From Spiroplasma endosymbiont of Amphimallon solstitiale (lineage in GTDB: Bacteria; Bacillota_I; Bacilli_A; Mycoplasmatales; VBWQ01), in NCBI RefSeq assembly GCF_964030965.1, contig NZ_OZ034999.1, positions 186,001 through 250,000 on the forward strand: 64,000 bases of DNA, written 5' to 3'. Shown here in pieces: positions 46,863 to 58,110 of the stretch. The notes under the pieces were generated by a model. It made no database searches and was not told the origin of the DNA. It saw only the letters and a list, made by a program, of their open reading frames with translations. The stretch's first letter is position 1, and every line of letters starts with the position of its first letter. The position numbers and the translations under genes are program-made.

Positions 46863-47351
46863 ATGATTAATGTTAATTTAGATATTAAAAATAAAGTTAG
46901 AGAAACAACTAAAGGTATGTTATTAGAAATTGGTGAATATGAAACATGATTTCCTATTAAAGATACTACTATTAATAAAAATAATAAAAAAATAACATTA
47001 AAAATAATTGAAGATTTTAATTATAAATTAGGTAAAAAATCAATTACAAAAGATATTGAAAGTATTAAAGGTAGTGATATTTTAAAATATATTAAAAATA
47101 TTCCAGATATTACTACTACTGAAAATGATTTAATATCTTGTACATTTTATGAACAATATAATGGTTATTATATTTTTACAAATGATAAAAATCAAGAATG
47201 TTTTAAATATAACATTACATGAGAACAAGATATGAAAAGTTTTAAAATAAATAATCCATATAAAGATAATGATAAACCAATAAATTATATTGTTACACCA
47301 ATGAAAGATATAAATACTCATAATGAAAAAATATTTTATTTAAAGTATTAA
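46863..47351 (+). CDS. Phage early protein, unknown
   Basis: 162 aa (MINVNLDIKNKVRETTKGML ...), hydrophilic, one TGA Trp near the start. GAAAGGATTCATA upstream. Heads a run of small genes leading to an Erf recombinase. Not recognised. Confidence 0.55.
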
Positions 47352-47362
47352 AGGAAATTAAT

Positions 47363-47479
47363 ATGTTACTTAGTTTTGAAAAAATAGAATTAATTAAAAA
47401 ATTATGTAATGAAAAATTACTTAAAAATAAAAAATATATTGAAATACAAGAAATATTAAAAATTATAGAAAGGGATTAA
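47363..47479 (+). CDS. Small phage early protein
   Basis: 38 aa, MLLSFEKIELIKKLCNEKLL ..., after AAAGGAAATTA. Unknown. Confidence 0.45.
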   Translation: MLLSFEKIELIKKLCNEKLLKNKKYIEIQEILKIIERD

Positions 47480-47481
47480 AA

Positions 47482-47637
47482 ATGGAAGAAAAAGAAAAGA
47501 AAGAATTAATAGAACAAAAAATAAAAATAGTAAAAGAACATCAAAAAAAGTGATTAAAAATAAAAATAATTATTACTTTAATTTCAATTTTAATTGGATT
47601 AATAATTTTATTAATTACTGTAAGTAAATATTCTTAA
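47482..47637 (+). CDS. Small membrane protein, phage early
   Basis: 51 aa: charged N-terminus (MEEKEKKELIEQK), then one transmembrane helix (IIITLISILIGLIILLITV). GAAAGGG upstream. Unknown. Confidence 0.5.
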
Positions 47638-47654
47638 TTAAAGGAGTAATATAA

Positions 47655-47792
47655 ATGCTTAATTTAAAAGAAGATAAAAGAATATATAAAATATTTGGTT
47701 CATGTGATATATGTAATAAAAATTCATCATTTGCAAATAGAACTTGTAATAAATGTTTTTATAAATTAATAGGTGAAAAAAATGAAATATAA
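47655..47792 (+). CDS. Small zinc-ribbon protein
   Basis: 45 aa with two CxxC pairs (SCDIC and TCNKC), a typical zinc ribbon. AAAGGAG upstream; overlaps the next gene by 11 bases. Confidence 0.6.
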   Translation: MLNLKEDKRIYKIFGSCDICNKNSSFANRTCNKCFYKLIGEKNEI

Positions 47793-48135
47793 TATTCATA
47801 ATGAAAAATATATTTGAATTAGTGAATTAGATAATAGTTATTATTGTAATAAATGTATTAATGAAATGATTGAAGAAGATATGTATTTAACAAGTGAGAA
47901 TTGAGATTACTTATATGAATATTATATTAATGAATTACAATTAGAAAATTTCTTTAATTTTGTAGAAAAGTAATGATACATGATAAAGTGTTATTTTTAG
48001 AGAATTTTTACACTAAATAATGTTACTTTTAACAAATTTTTAATTAAAAATAATATTTTAAGTGTAAATTGATGAATAATTTTTGGTCATCCATACTTTT
48101 CTACATAATTAAAAGAAAATTTTAAAGGAGTGTAA
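47782..48135 (+). pseudogene. Small protein broken by a MITE near its end
   Basis: 60 aa when repaired, MKYNIHNEKYIWISELDNSY with a CNKC pair, ending ...LENFKGV. The MITE changes only the last few residues (ending FNFVEK), so the product may still work. Confidence 0.6.
47952..48114 (+). mobile_element. 163 bp MITE, copy 5 (F orientation)
   Basis: 8 bp duplications GAAAATTT (47944-47951, 48115-48122). Confidence 0.92.
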
Positions 48136-48138
48136 AAA

Positions 48139-48345
48139 ATGAATCAATTAGAATTACAAAATGCAATGAAATTAATAGAAAAATTTGAAGAATTACAAGA
48201 AGAATTTAATAGTAAATATGAAGATTTAGAAATTGAAATTGATAATGATGGTGATTTAAAAATTAATTGTGATTATTTTAATTATAAAAATGTAAATCAA
48301 TTAGAACAAGTAATTATTGATTATAAAAGAATTATTAAAAGTTAA
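48139..48345 (+). CDS. Small acidic phage protein
   Basis: 68 aa (MNQLELQNAMKLIEKFEELQ ...), AAAGGAGTG upstream. C-terminal part resembles the protein at 31250. Confidence 0.5.
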   Translation: MNQLELQNAMKLIEKFEELQEEFNSKYEDLEIEIDNDGDLKINCDYFNYKNVNQLEQVIIDYKRIIKS

Positions 48346-48360
48346 AGGAGATGAATATAA

Positions 48361-48546
48361 ATGGTAGCAGCAGCACTTAAAAAACATCAAGATAAATTAT
48401 TAATTAAAAATTTAAAAATTCGTCTTACTAAAAATGACCATTATGAATTAAAAACATATTGTTATGAAAGAAATATAACTATGAATGATTTTGTAAGAGA
48501 TTTAATTAAAAATGCAATAAATAGAAAGAGTGATAAAAATGAATAA
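48361..48546 (+). CDS. Ribbon-helix-helix DNA-binding protein (probable)
   Basis: 61 aa. IKNLKIRLTKNDHYELKTYC (beta strand and helix A) then ERNITMNDFVRDLIKNAI (turn and helix B) matches Arc/MetJ-type repressors. AAGGAGATG upstream. Likely regulates the early module or acts with the overlapping Erf gene. Confidence 0.65.
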   Translation: MVAAALKKHQDKLLIKNLKIRLTKNDHYELKTYCYERNITMNDFVRDLIKNAINRKSDKNE

Positions 48547-48658
48547 TTTATATAAAAAAATACTTAAATTACAATTAGAAATTGGTAATACACCTAAAAA
48601 TGGTTTTAATAAATTTGGTAATTATAAATATTGATTATTAAGTGATATTTTTAATAAA

Positions 48659-49719
48659 CCTGAATTGTAAATATAAATGGGACAGTTTTTTAAAATAATT
48701 GTATTAAATCTATTGGTCTTTTATAAGATAGTGATTTTCTGGGTGTAGAATTAATTTGAAATGCTATAGTATTTAAATCTTTTTGTTTATATGAAGATAG
48801 ATCTGTAGATTTTGGTAAATATCTTCTTAAAATACCATTATTATTTTCATTTAAACCTCTTTGACAAGGTTTACCAGGATCTGCAAAATAAATCTTAACA
48901 TTACAATTTTTTTCGATTAATTTTCATTTACTAAATTCTTTACCACGATCAAAAGTAATAGTTTTAACTGTTCCTTTTTGTAACTTTGAAATAAATTTTA
49001 TTATACTTTTTGTAATATTTTCTGATTTATTATTTTTAGTTGCTAAAGGAATTGTGGTTTTTGATCATATATCAGCTAAAGTAATAATAGAACTTTTATG
49101 ATCTTTACCAATGATAGTATCACCCTCTAAATGACCAAATTCTTCTATATTTTTAATATTAGGAATGATTAAATTTCTTTCATGAATAGACTTACAATTA
49201 TTAATTCTGCCCCTAGTTTCTTTTTGTTTGTGAGGTTTATTTTTTCCTTTTCTCAATAAGTTATTTTCATCAAAACCCATTCGATTTGTTTTAAACATGT
49301 TATATAAAGTTTTTGTTGAAATACTTTTTATTTTATTTTCCTTTAAAAAATTAGCAATTATATCAAGAGCATAATTTTTAGTAATTAACAAATGATTAAT
49401 AGTATTAATTTCTATTAAAGTTAAAATTATTAATTTTCTACCTGCATTTTGTTTATTTTTTTGAATTTTATTCAATATTTCTAATGGTAATAAGTTTTGA
49501 TTTAATAATCTACAAACTCTATGTACAGTTGATTTACTATAATCAATGGCTTTTGCTATTTTACGAATCGAAAATCCATAACTTTTATATTCTTTTATTG
49601 CTATTATTGATTCAATAGTCAGATACTTATACATTGTGCTAATTCCTTTCTTTTCTTAATTATAGAATTAACACAATTTAATTTTTATATAAGTGTCCTT
49701 TTTAATTTTACAATTCAGG
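48659..49719 (-). mobile_element. IS30-family element, copy 5 (in erf)
   Basis: 1061 bp, duplication AAA on each side (48656-48658, 49720-49722). Removing it restores the erf frame. Confidence 0.93.
48690..49634 (-). CDS. IS30-family transposase
   Basis: 314 aa, complete, all motifs present. Confidence 0.93.
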
Positions 49720-50291
49720 AAATTTAAATTATTATGTAAAGAATTTAATATTGTTATTACACATGAAGATATATTAACAACTGATAGAAAAATTAATTAT
49801 TTAGATAAAAATGAAGTAGAAATAACTTATTTTAAAAGATATACAATTATTGATTTAGATAATGATAAAGAAAGTAAATATTTTGATATATTAGCTTGTG
49901 CTAAAAATACAGATGTAGCAAAAGCAAAAGGTAGTGCAGAAACTTATGCTTATAGATATTTTTAATGAATTTATTATTAAGTGAAGATGAACTTGACCCA
50001 GATAATGATAATGTTAATGTAATTCAAAATAATAATAAACAACAAAATAATTATATTAATAATATCAAAATACAAAATGAAAAATGAGAACCAAGTGAAA
50101 AACAATTAGATTATTTTGAAAAATATATGATTACAAATACAGTTTTATTTGATGAATGTATAAGAGAAGATATGGAAAGATTAAATCCAAATAATAATAA
50201 AGATTTTTTAATATTAATGGGTAAAAATTATTTAGATAATTTATTTGATAAATTAAGTGAAATTAAAGAAAGATTTAAAAAATTAAAAAAT

Positions 50292-51352
50292 CCTGAATTG
50301 TAAAATTAAAAAGGACACTTATATAAAAATTAAATTGTGTTAATTCTATAATTAAGAAAAGAAAGGAATTAGCACAATGTATAAGTATCTGACTATTGAA
50401 TCAATAATAGCAATAAAAGAATATAAAAGTTATGGATTTTCGATTCGTAAAATAGCAAAAGCCATTGATTATAGTAAATCAACTGTACATAGAGTTTGTA
50501 GATTATTAAATCAAAACTTATTACCATTAGAAATATTGAATAAAATTCAAAAAAATAAACAAAATGCAGGTAGAAAATTAATAATTTTAACTTTAATAGA
50601 AATTAATACTATTAATCATTTGTTAATTACTAAAAATTATGCTCTTGATATAATTGCTAATTTTTTAAAGGAAAATAAAATAAAAAGTATTTCAACAAAA
50701 ACTTTATATAACATGTTTAAAACAAATCGAATGGGTTTTGATGAAAATAACTTATTGAGAAAAGGAAAAAATAAACCTCACAAACAAAAAGAAACTAGGG
50801 GCAGAATTAATAATTGTAAGTCTATTCATGAAAGAAATTTAATCATTCCTAATATTAAAAATATAGAAGAATTTGGTCATTTAGAGGGTGATACTATCAT
50901 TGGTAAAGATCATAAAAGTTCTATTATTACTTTAGCTGATATATGATCAAAAACCACAATTCCTTTAGCAACTAAAAATAATAAATCAGAAAATATTACA
51001 AAAAGTATAATAAAATTTATTTCAAAGTTACAAAAAGGAACAGTTAAAACTATTACTTTTGATCGTGGTAAAGAATTTAGTAAATGAAAATTAATCGAAA
51101 AAAATTGTAATGTTAAGATTTATTTTGCAGATCCTGGTAAACCTTGTCAAAGAGGTTTAAATGAAAATAATAATGGTATTTTAAGAAGATATTTACCAAA
51201 ATCTACAGATCTATCTTCATATAAACAAAAAGATTTAAATACTATAGCATTTCAAATTAATTCTACACCCAGAAAATCACTATCTTATAAAAGACCAATA
51301 GATTTAATACAATTATTTTAAAAAACTGTCCCATTTATATTTACAATTCAGG
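50292..51352 (+). mobile_element. IS30-family element, copy 6
   Basis: 1061 bp; flanks aat / aca do not match. The right flank is the middle of an IS5 element, so DNA was deleted from the IS30 end. Confidence 0.9.
50377..51321 (+). CDS. IS30-family transposase
   Basis: 314 aa, complete. Confidence 0.93.
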
Positions 51353-51590
51353 ACATATAAAATTGCACAAAATACTTCATATAAATCTAAACTTCTGAGG
51401 CTTTTAGAAATCTGTGTATCTTTGTTTTACAAAGTACTAGTTCAGATTAATTCTGTCTTCAAATTTTATCATAAAATGAGCAATTGCTGTATTTCAATTT
51501 TGAATAGGCAATGTTCATTTTTTTGTTATATTTTCAATTGCTAAATAAAATATTTTAAAAACTGACATATCATTAGGAAAAGCTTTTTTG

Positions 51591-52964
51591 GGCAATGTTT
51601 AGTAATCTGTGTAACTTACAAAAATAACTATGTTTAATTAATTCTAGTAAATATAATTAAATGACTAGAAAGAGTGAGTTACAGATGGCTAAAAAACAAA
51701 ATATTAATAATAATGATCCAATATCAAAAGCAGTAGATTTATTATTAGAAAATACTGAAGATTTAACAACAGTTTTTAAAGAAGGGGGTTTATATAAAGA
51801 ATTAACAAAACGTTTAGTTGAAAAAATGTTGAATTCTGAAATGCAAAATTATTTAGGATATGAAAAAAATCAACATAGTAATACTGAAAATGCTCGTAAT
51901 GGTACAAGTTCAAAAAAATTAATAACTCAACAAGGTAAAATTGAGATTGATGTACCAAGAGATCGCAATAGTGATTTTACTCCTGTAATAGTTGCAAAAA
52001 GACAGCGAAGATTTGATGGTTTTGATCAACAAGTGCTTTCACTATATGCAAAAGGTATGACTCTATCTGACATTAGAATGCAGTTACAAGAGTTATATCA
52101 TGGTGCTGATATTAGTGAAAGTGTTATTAGTCAAATTACTGATGATGTTATTGATGATGTCAAAGCATGACAAAATCGACCATTAGAAAGCGTTTATCCG
52201 ATTGTTTATTTTGATTGTATAGTAGTTAAAGTTCGACAAGATAAACGGATTATTAATAAATCAGTTTATATAGCATTAGGAGTTGATTTAGAAGGTAAAA
52301 AAGATGTTTTAGGCTTATGAATTAGTGAAAATGAAGGTGCTAAATTTTGATTAGCTAATTTCACAGAAATGAAAAATCGAGGCTTAAATGATATTTTGAT
52401 TGCTTGTAGTGATAATTTAACAGGCATGTCAGAAGCAATACAAGCAGTTTATCCTAAAACAGAACATCAATTATGCATTGTTCATCAAATTCGAAATAGT
52501 TTAAAATATGTTTCATACAAACATCGAAAAACTCTAGTTACAGATTTAAAACCAATTTATAGTGCATGTAGTGAAGAACAAGCAATGCAAGCTTTAGAAT
52601 CATTTGAAAGTAAATGAAATAAACAATATCCCCAAATTGCTAAATCTTGATATAAAAATTGAGAAAATTTGATGATTTTTATTAGTTATCCTGCAGAAAT
52701 CAAAAGAGTAATTTATACAACAAATGCTATTGAATCTGTTAATAGTCAATTACGAAAAGTTATTAGAAACAAAAAAGCTTTTCCTAATGATATGTCAGTT
52801 TTTAAAATATTTTATTTAGCAATTGAAAATATAACAAAAAAATGAACATTGCCTATTCAAAATTGAAATACAGCAATTGCTCATTTTATGATAAAATTTG
52901 AAGACAGAATTAATCTGAACTAGTACTTTGTAAAACAAAGATACACAGATTTCTAAAAAGCCTC
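51591..52964 (+). mobile_element. IS256-family element B (inside A)
   Basis: 1374 bp in opposite orientation to A. Duplications CTTTTTTG (51583-51590, 52965-52972). Confidence 0.94.
51661..52923 (+). CDS. IS256-family transposase
   Basis: 420 aa, complete. Confidence 0.93.
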
Positions 52965-54316
52965 CTTTTTTGTTTCTAATAACTTTTCGTAATTGACTAT
53001 TAACAGATTCAATAGCATTTGTTGTATAAATTACTCTTTTGATTTCTGCAGGATAACTAATAAAAATCATCAAATTTTCTCAATTTTTATATCAAGATTT
53101 AGCAATTTGGGGATATTGTTTATTTCATTTACTTTCAAATGATTCTAAAGCTTGCATTGCTTGTTCTTCACTACATGCACTATAAATTGGTTTTAAATCT
53201 GTAACTAGAGTTTTTCGATGTTTGTATGAAACATATTTTAAACTATTTCGAATTTGATGAACAATGCATAATTGATGTTCTGTTTTAGGATAAACTGCTT
53301 GTATTGCTTCTGACATGCCTGTTAAATTATCACTACAAGCAATCAAAATATCATTTAAGCCTCGATTTTTCATTTCTGTGAAATTAGCTAATCAAAATTT
53401 AGCACCTTCATTTTCACTAATTCATAAGCCTAAAACATCTTTTTTACCTTCTAAATCAACTCCTAATGCTATATAAACTGATTTATTAATAATCCGTTTA
53501 TCTTGTCGAACTTTAACTACTATACAATCAAAATAAACAATCGGATAAATGCTTTCTAATGGTCGATTTTGTCATGCTTTGACATCATCAATAACATCAT
53601 CAGTAATTTGACTAATAACACTTTCACTAATATCAGCACCATGATATAACTCTTGTAACTGCATTCTAATGTCAGATAGAGTCATACCTTTTGCATATAG
53701 TGAAAGCACTTGTTGATCAAAACCATCAAATCTTCGCTGTCTTTTTGCAACTATTACAGGAGTAAAATCACTATTGCGATCTCTTGGTACATCAATCTCA
53801 ATTTTACCTTGTTGAGTTATTAATTTTTTTGAACTTGTACCATTACGAGCATTTTCAGTATTACTATGTTGATTTTTTTCATATCCTAAATAATTTTGCA
53901 TTTCAGAATTCAACATTTTTTCAACTAAACGTTTTGTTAATTCTTTATATAAACCCCCTTCTTTAAAAACTGTTGTTAAATCTTCAGTATTTTCTAATAA
54001 TAAATCTACTGCTTTTGATATTGGATCATTATTATTAATATTTTGTTTTTTAGCCATCTGTAACTCACTCTTTCTAGTCATTTAATTATATTTACTAGAA
54101 TTAATTAAACATAGTTATTTTTGTAAGTTACACAGATTACTAAACATTGCCAAACTTCTTGGTTTTGTTTTCTTTTTGCTATTTTCTAAAATTGATTTTA
54201 TGTTCTCAAATTGTTCTTTGGTGACATGACTTGGATAATTTTTATGCATATATACCTCTTATTTTAAAATATATAATCATTTTACATTATTTTCGAAAAG
54301 ATTCTAAACAGGTTCT

Positions 54317-54386
54317 TAGAAAACAAAGGATTTGGAATAATTGTAGTTAAAGTTGAAATTGTTATTAAATTTAAGATTTTTTTCAC
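54317..54386 (-). pseudogene. Signal-peptide start of an exported protein cut by IS5
   Basis: GTG 54386 (AAGGAGAACAC upstream): VKKILNLITISTLTTIIPNP then LFS, a typical mollicute export signal. The mature part is lost at the IS5 end. Confidence 0.45.
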
Positions 54387-54400
54387 TTTTTGTGTTCTCC

Positions 54401-54658
54401 TTATTTTCTTATTATTTTAATTTTTATTAATTTAATAACAAAATTAAAAATTGTATGAGTCATAACTAAAATAAATCCAATTATTGTAGAAACTAAACCA
54501 ATAATCAATCAATCTGGATAGGGTAATTTTAAATATACGTGAGTTGCCATAGTAATAATTCCAAGTAAACACAAAACACCACCAACTCCATAACCAATAA
54601 TTTTTAATATTATATTTTCTAATAAAATGATATTTTTTTCAGAAAAATTATGGTTCAC
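54401..54658 (-). CDS. Small two-helix membrane protein
   Basis: 85 aa from GTG 54658 (AAAGGGGTG upstream). Two hydrophobic helices (GYGVGGVLCLLGIITMA and LIIGLVSTIIGFILVM) and a basic tail. An ATG at 54736 is in frame but lies inside the leader hairpin, so it is unlikely. Followed at 14 bases by the export-signal fragment. Unknown function. Confidence 0.55.
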
Positions 54659-54707
54659 ATTTATCACCCCTTTAAATTGTCCATATTTATTGTTTTTAGC
54701 GTTGTTT

Positions 54708-54742
54708 AAGAATATGAATGGTTTTTTCGTATTCATATTCTT
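54708..54742 (-). promoter_or_regulatory. Leader hairpin shared with 58497
   Basis: AAGAATATGAAT / ATTCATATTCTT, 11 nt loop with a T/A run, about 50 bases before the GTG at 54658. The same stem and the flank GTTTAAACAAA occur near 58497. Confidence 0.55.
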
Positions 54743-54828
54743 AAATTCAAACGAATTATCTTTGTTTAAACTCTATATAAACATGATTATTATACAATTG
54801 TTCTGTGTTGTTTACAAATTAGAATTTT

Positions 54829-54991
54829 TTTTAATTATGTAGAAAAGTATGGATGACCAAAAATTATTCATCAATTTACACTTAAAATATTATTTTTAAT
54901 TAAAAATTTGTTAAAAGTAACATTATTTAGTGTAAAAATTCTCTAAAAATAACACTTTATCATGTATCATTACTTTTCTACAAAATTAAAG
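54829..54991 (-). mobile_element. 163 bp MITE, copy 6 (R orientation), junction copy
   Basis: Flanks AGAATTTT / CAATAATC do not match. The right flank is the complement of the left flank of the MITE at 60872, so this copy bounds an inverted segment. Confidence 0.9.
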
Positions 54992-56031
54992 CAATAATCT
55001 AAAATTTTAAAAATTTTAATTTCATCTTTTTTAACATTTTTTAAAATTTCATCTTTATATTTTTCATAATAATTATATTCTAAATTAATAATATCTAAAA
55101 AATCAAATCCTGTTTTAGTTAAAAATTGCATTATTTTTCAATATTCTTTACTATTTGTAGTTAATTTTATTTCTTTGCCTAATATACTAGCAAAATTCTT
55201 AATTGCTCAAGGTTTTATTGAAACTTCTCATTTATTAATGATTAAAATTGGCATTGTTTTACCAATAATTTCAATACTACTATTACAAAAAGAAAATTTA
55301 ACTGAATAATTTTTTAAAATTTCAAAATCAGTAAATGCTATCATTCCATCAAATTTATTTTTTCCAAAATTTGCTTCAACAAATGTTACTTCATAAAAAA
55401 TTTTATCTTTTACAAAAAATGGTTTTATTTTTTTTATATAAAAACGTTTATCAAATCTAATTTTTAAATTATTTAATTTAGATTGCAAAATTTTTTCAGA
55501 TATTTTTTCATAATACTCTTTAGAAGCAGTTTCTTTATTAATGGGAAACTTATTTAGATTATGAAGAACATTAATATTATAAGTTTGTTTTAAAAATTTT
55601 TTTATTTTAATCAAAAATTCATAATATTTCAACATCAATCTCTCTGAATTTTCTTCACCAACATTATAATGAGAAACTGAAATTTGTACATAATCATGAA
55701 ATTGTCTTAAAAATTTTAATTTTCCTATGGATTTTATATACTTAATAGCGCAAGTTATATCATTATATTCCATTGGATTTATAGATACTTGTTTTTCAAC
55801 AGAATATACTTTCAAAAATACAGCTTCAATAAAATTACGAAGACTAGCTAGAATATTTCTTTAATTTTGTAGAAAAGTAATGATACATGATAAAGTGTTA
55901 TTTTTAGAGAATTTTTACACTAAATAATGTTACTTTTAACAAATTTTTAATTAAAAATAATATTTTAAGTGTAAATTGATGAATAATTTTTGGTCATCCA
56001 TACTTTTCTACATAATTAAAAGAATATTTTC
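54992..56031 (-). pseudogene. Inverted internal part of the 58597 gene (segment S)
   Basis: Reverse copy of 58855-60871 lacking the IS1595 insertion. From LASLRNFIEAVFLKVYSVEK to KIFKILDYC it is open (about 280 codons) but has neither its true start nor its end; a MITE lies at each side and one (55859) is inside its 5' end. Confidence 0.8.
55859..56021 (+). mobile_element. 163 bp MITE, copy 7 (F orientation)
   Basis: 8 bp duplications GAATATTT (55851-55858, 56022-56029), a younger insertion ten bases from the next MITE. Confidence 0.92.
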
Positions 56032-56194
56032 CTTTAATTTTGTAGAAAAGTAATGATACATGATAAAGTGTTATTTTTAGAGAATTTTTACACTAAATAA
56101 TGTTACTTTTAACAAATTTTTAATTAAAAATAATATTTTAAGTGTAAATTGATGAATAATTTTTGGTCATCCATACTTTTCTACATAATTAAAA
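56032..56194 (+). mobile_element. 163 bp MITE, copy 8 (F orientation), junction copy
   Basis: Left flank ATATTTTC is the complement of GAAAATAT at the 58692 MITE; right flank GAATTAAC is the one at 61035. A recombinant MITE. Confidence 0.9.
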
Positions 56195-56565
56195 GAATTA
56201 ACTACAACGAGTTAGTTCATCAAGATTTACTCATCAAATGACTATCTCAACAAAATGACATTATTTCATATCAAACAGAAAAAGAACTAAAAGCAGAAAG
56301 TTATCGAGAAAAAGGATATCCTGACTTATTAGTTCACTATGAAAATAAAATCATGATTATTGAATTTGAAAGAACTAGAAAAACTAAACAACGAATGAGA
56401 CAAAAGTTTGATGGATTACGACATTATTGTAAAAACGGATGCGAAGTTTTACTTTTAGTTCCAAATGAAAGCATGAAAAAATTCGTTGATGAACAAATCA
56501 AAATTTACAACTGAAAACTAGCAACTTTCAAAACCCAAATATTTAATATTAATATAGACAATTAA
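56195..56565 (+). pseudogene. PD-(D/E)XK-like protein, N-terminus replaced by MITE
   Basis: About 122 codons. KELKAESYREKGYPDLLVHY followed by NKIMIIEFERTRKTKQRM gives the PD ... E-x-E pattern of this nuclease fold, also seen in plasmid replication-relaxation proteins. The frame is open into the MITE, where ATG (MNNFWSSILFY) could act as a new start. The original 5' end is missing. Ends ...FNINIDN. Function is inference. Confidence 0.45.
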
Positions 56566-56614
56566 TAGTTAAATTTTGGTTAAAACTTAACTAATTGTAA
56601 AATACACAAAATTT

Positions 56615-56634
56615 GATAACATATAGCTGTTATC
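56615..56634. promoter_or_regulatory. Palindromic operator candidate
   Basis: GATAACA-6 nt-TGTTATC overlapping a TTGATA -35-like box and lying just before TATATAAG, upstream of the 56708 gene. Present again at 61455-61474. Confidence 0.5.
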
Positions 56635-56649
56635 CAATATATAAGTTTT

Positions 56650-56684
56650 AACCCATTACTTTATTTTAAAAGTAAATGGGTTTT
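56650..56684 (+). promoter_or_regulatory. Leader hairpin with T run before the 419-aa gene
   Basis: AACCCATTACTTT / AAAAGTAAATGGGTT (one bulge), then TTTAATATT and AAAAGGAG. Similar to 46182 and 11458. Confidence 0.6.
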
Positions 56685-56707
56685 AATATTTAAAAGGAGA
56701 TATTAAC

Positions 56708-57967
56708 ATGACTGACAAAACTAAATCACAAACATATAATTTTCTATTAGAAAATAAATCCATAGAAGATATTTTAAAACAAGAAAACATTTTTGTGAAA
56801 GAAATCAAAAACAAGAGACATGGAGGAAAAACATATAGGATTGATAATAATCAACAACTTAATGATGATTCCTTAGAAAATAATATAAAAAATTTAGAAC
56901 CAATTGGTATTAGTTTAATAGATAACCAAAATATGCAAAAAACAAATGTTGATACATGAACAAAACTAACTAATTACTTAAATTGAGCAACACCAAATGC
57001 AGAACAACTAATACAAGCTCAAAGAACAATTCAAGAAAAAGACAAAGAAATTGAACAACTTAAAAAGCAAATTGAAGAATTAAAACAATCAAAACAAATC
57101 AATGTGAATTTCAATAAGTTTAAATATAATGCTGTAACAATTTATGATGAAAAACAAAGAAAAAAGACAAGAATTGAAAAAATTTACGAAGAAATTTTAC
57201 CAATTAATAACAAAGTTTATTTTATAACGACCATTCAACATATTGATAATTCAATTAATGAAGAGGTAATATATTTTCAACACCTTACAAATGGTGATAT
57301 ACAAGTTGTTAAACAAATAAAGAATTATAAAAATATCAATGATTATAAAAAAGATATTTTACTAATTAATGACATTTCAACCCATAACATTAATAATTTT
57401 CAATTTGTACCAATTAAAGACTTTTTAAAACAACAACAAGGTTTCAAATTAAAACCAAATAAAAGTGAAATAGTTACATGAATAATTACTTGGTTAATAA
57501 TACCCCTAGGTGTAGTGGCTATTAATCTTATTCATCCACCATTATTAATAATAAGCCTTGTAATTGGTGGTATTGCTACAGCCCTTAGAGGAGGGGTAGA
57601 ATTTTTTTCATCAACTGCAAAAAAAGTTTGATCATGATTTTCAAATAAATATTTTAAAAATAAAGAACAAAAAGAAAAACTTAAAAAAGAACGCGAATCA
57701 ATAATTAAAAATCTTACCAGTAATAAAACAGAAATTAAATTAGAAACACAATATGATATTTTAAAACAAGAATTGGATAATAGAAAAGAGAAAAATCCAG
57801 ACCAATTAATAAGTAGTGAAACAATTAATCAAAATTCAAATATTGAATCAGTAAATAATCAAAATTTTGATTCATCTATACGCAATACAGTAAACCAACA
57901 AGAACAACTACCATCAACAACTTCAAATCATAACTGAAATAAAGTAAAATGCTTATTAACAACATAA
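56708..57967 (+). CDS. Coiled-coil membrane protein, plasmid/phage-like, unknown
   Basis: 419 aa. N-terminal ~80 residues globular (MTDKTKSQTYNFLLENKSIE), a coiled coil (QRTIQEKDKEIEQLKKQIEE, ~110-130), a domain to ~255, then two membrane helices (TWLIIPLGVVAINLI and LLIISLVIGGIATAL, ~260-300), and a charged tail. AAAAGGAG before ATG. Terminator at 57980. The intact copy; the one at 61548 is broken. Not recognised. Confidence 0.6.
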
Positions 57968-57979
57968 TTAATAACATCT

Positions 57980-58010
57980 AAATCACTATTTTTCAAAATA
58001 GTGATTTTTT
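57980..58010 (+). terminator. Intrinsic terminator
   Basis: AAATCACTATTTT-TC-AAAATAGTGATTTTTT. The loop is inverted relative to the second unit (62992). Confidence 0.75.
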
Positions 58011-58110
58011 ACTAATTTTTTACACATTTTTAGTTTTAAAAATATATACTTTTATTGAATATTTTAAGTGTATAAAAAAATATTCAATAAAAATAATAAA
58101 GGAGAAAAAT

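Larger units (their letters stand above)
48539..50291 (+). pseudogene. erf: Erf-family single-strand annealing recombinase, broken
   Basis: N-terminal LEIGNTPKNGFNKFGNYKYW, then IS30 copy 5, then ILACAKNTDVAKAKGSAETY and AYRYF, the K-x-x-GSAxTYAxRY signature of ERF proteins. A one-T deletion in the T run after that (near 49962) breaks the frame before LMNLLLSEDELDPD. A linker and a C-terminal helix follow until IS30 copy 6. It would promote annealing of phage DNA ends. Overlaps the RHH gene by 8 bases. Confidence 0.78.
51437..54081 (-). pseudogene. IS256 transposase of element A, interrupted
   Basis: The reading frame is broken by element B about 45 codons before its stop. All DDE motifs lie upstream of the break. 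Confidence 0.88.
51397..54151 (-). mobile_element. IS256-family element A, split by element B
   Basis: Target duplications AAACTTCT (51389-51396, 54152-54159) in the IS5 piece. Its own left end lacks one T (GAGGCTTTTAG). Confidence 0.92.
51353..54316 (-). mobile_element. IS5-family element, right-end piece, split by IS256
   Basis: 51353-51396 and 54152-54316 match 43189-43389 of the other IS5 copy, including the transposase start (MHKNYPSHV) and the end TAAACAGGTTCT. The rest was lost at the IS30 border. Confidence 0.85.

Noticed and set aside
47130-47321. Minus-strand frame over the first early gene
   Set aside because: Antisense, hydrophobic by composition only.
54829-56194. Repeated ~163 bp units as a CRISPR array
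   Set aside because: Unit length, inverted ends and target duplications show a MITE; there are no regular spacers or cas genes.
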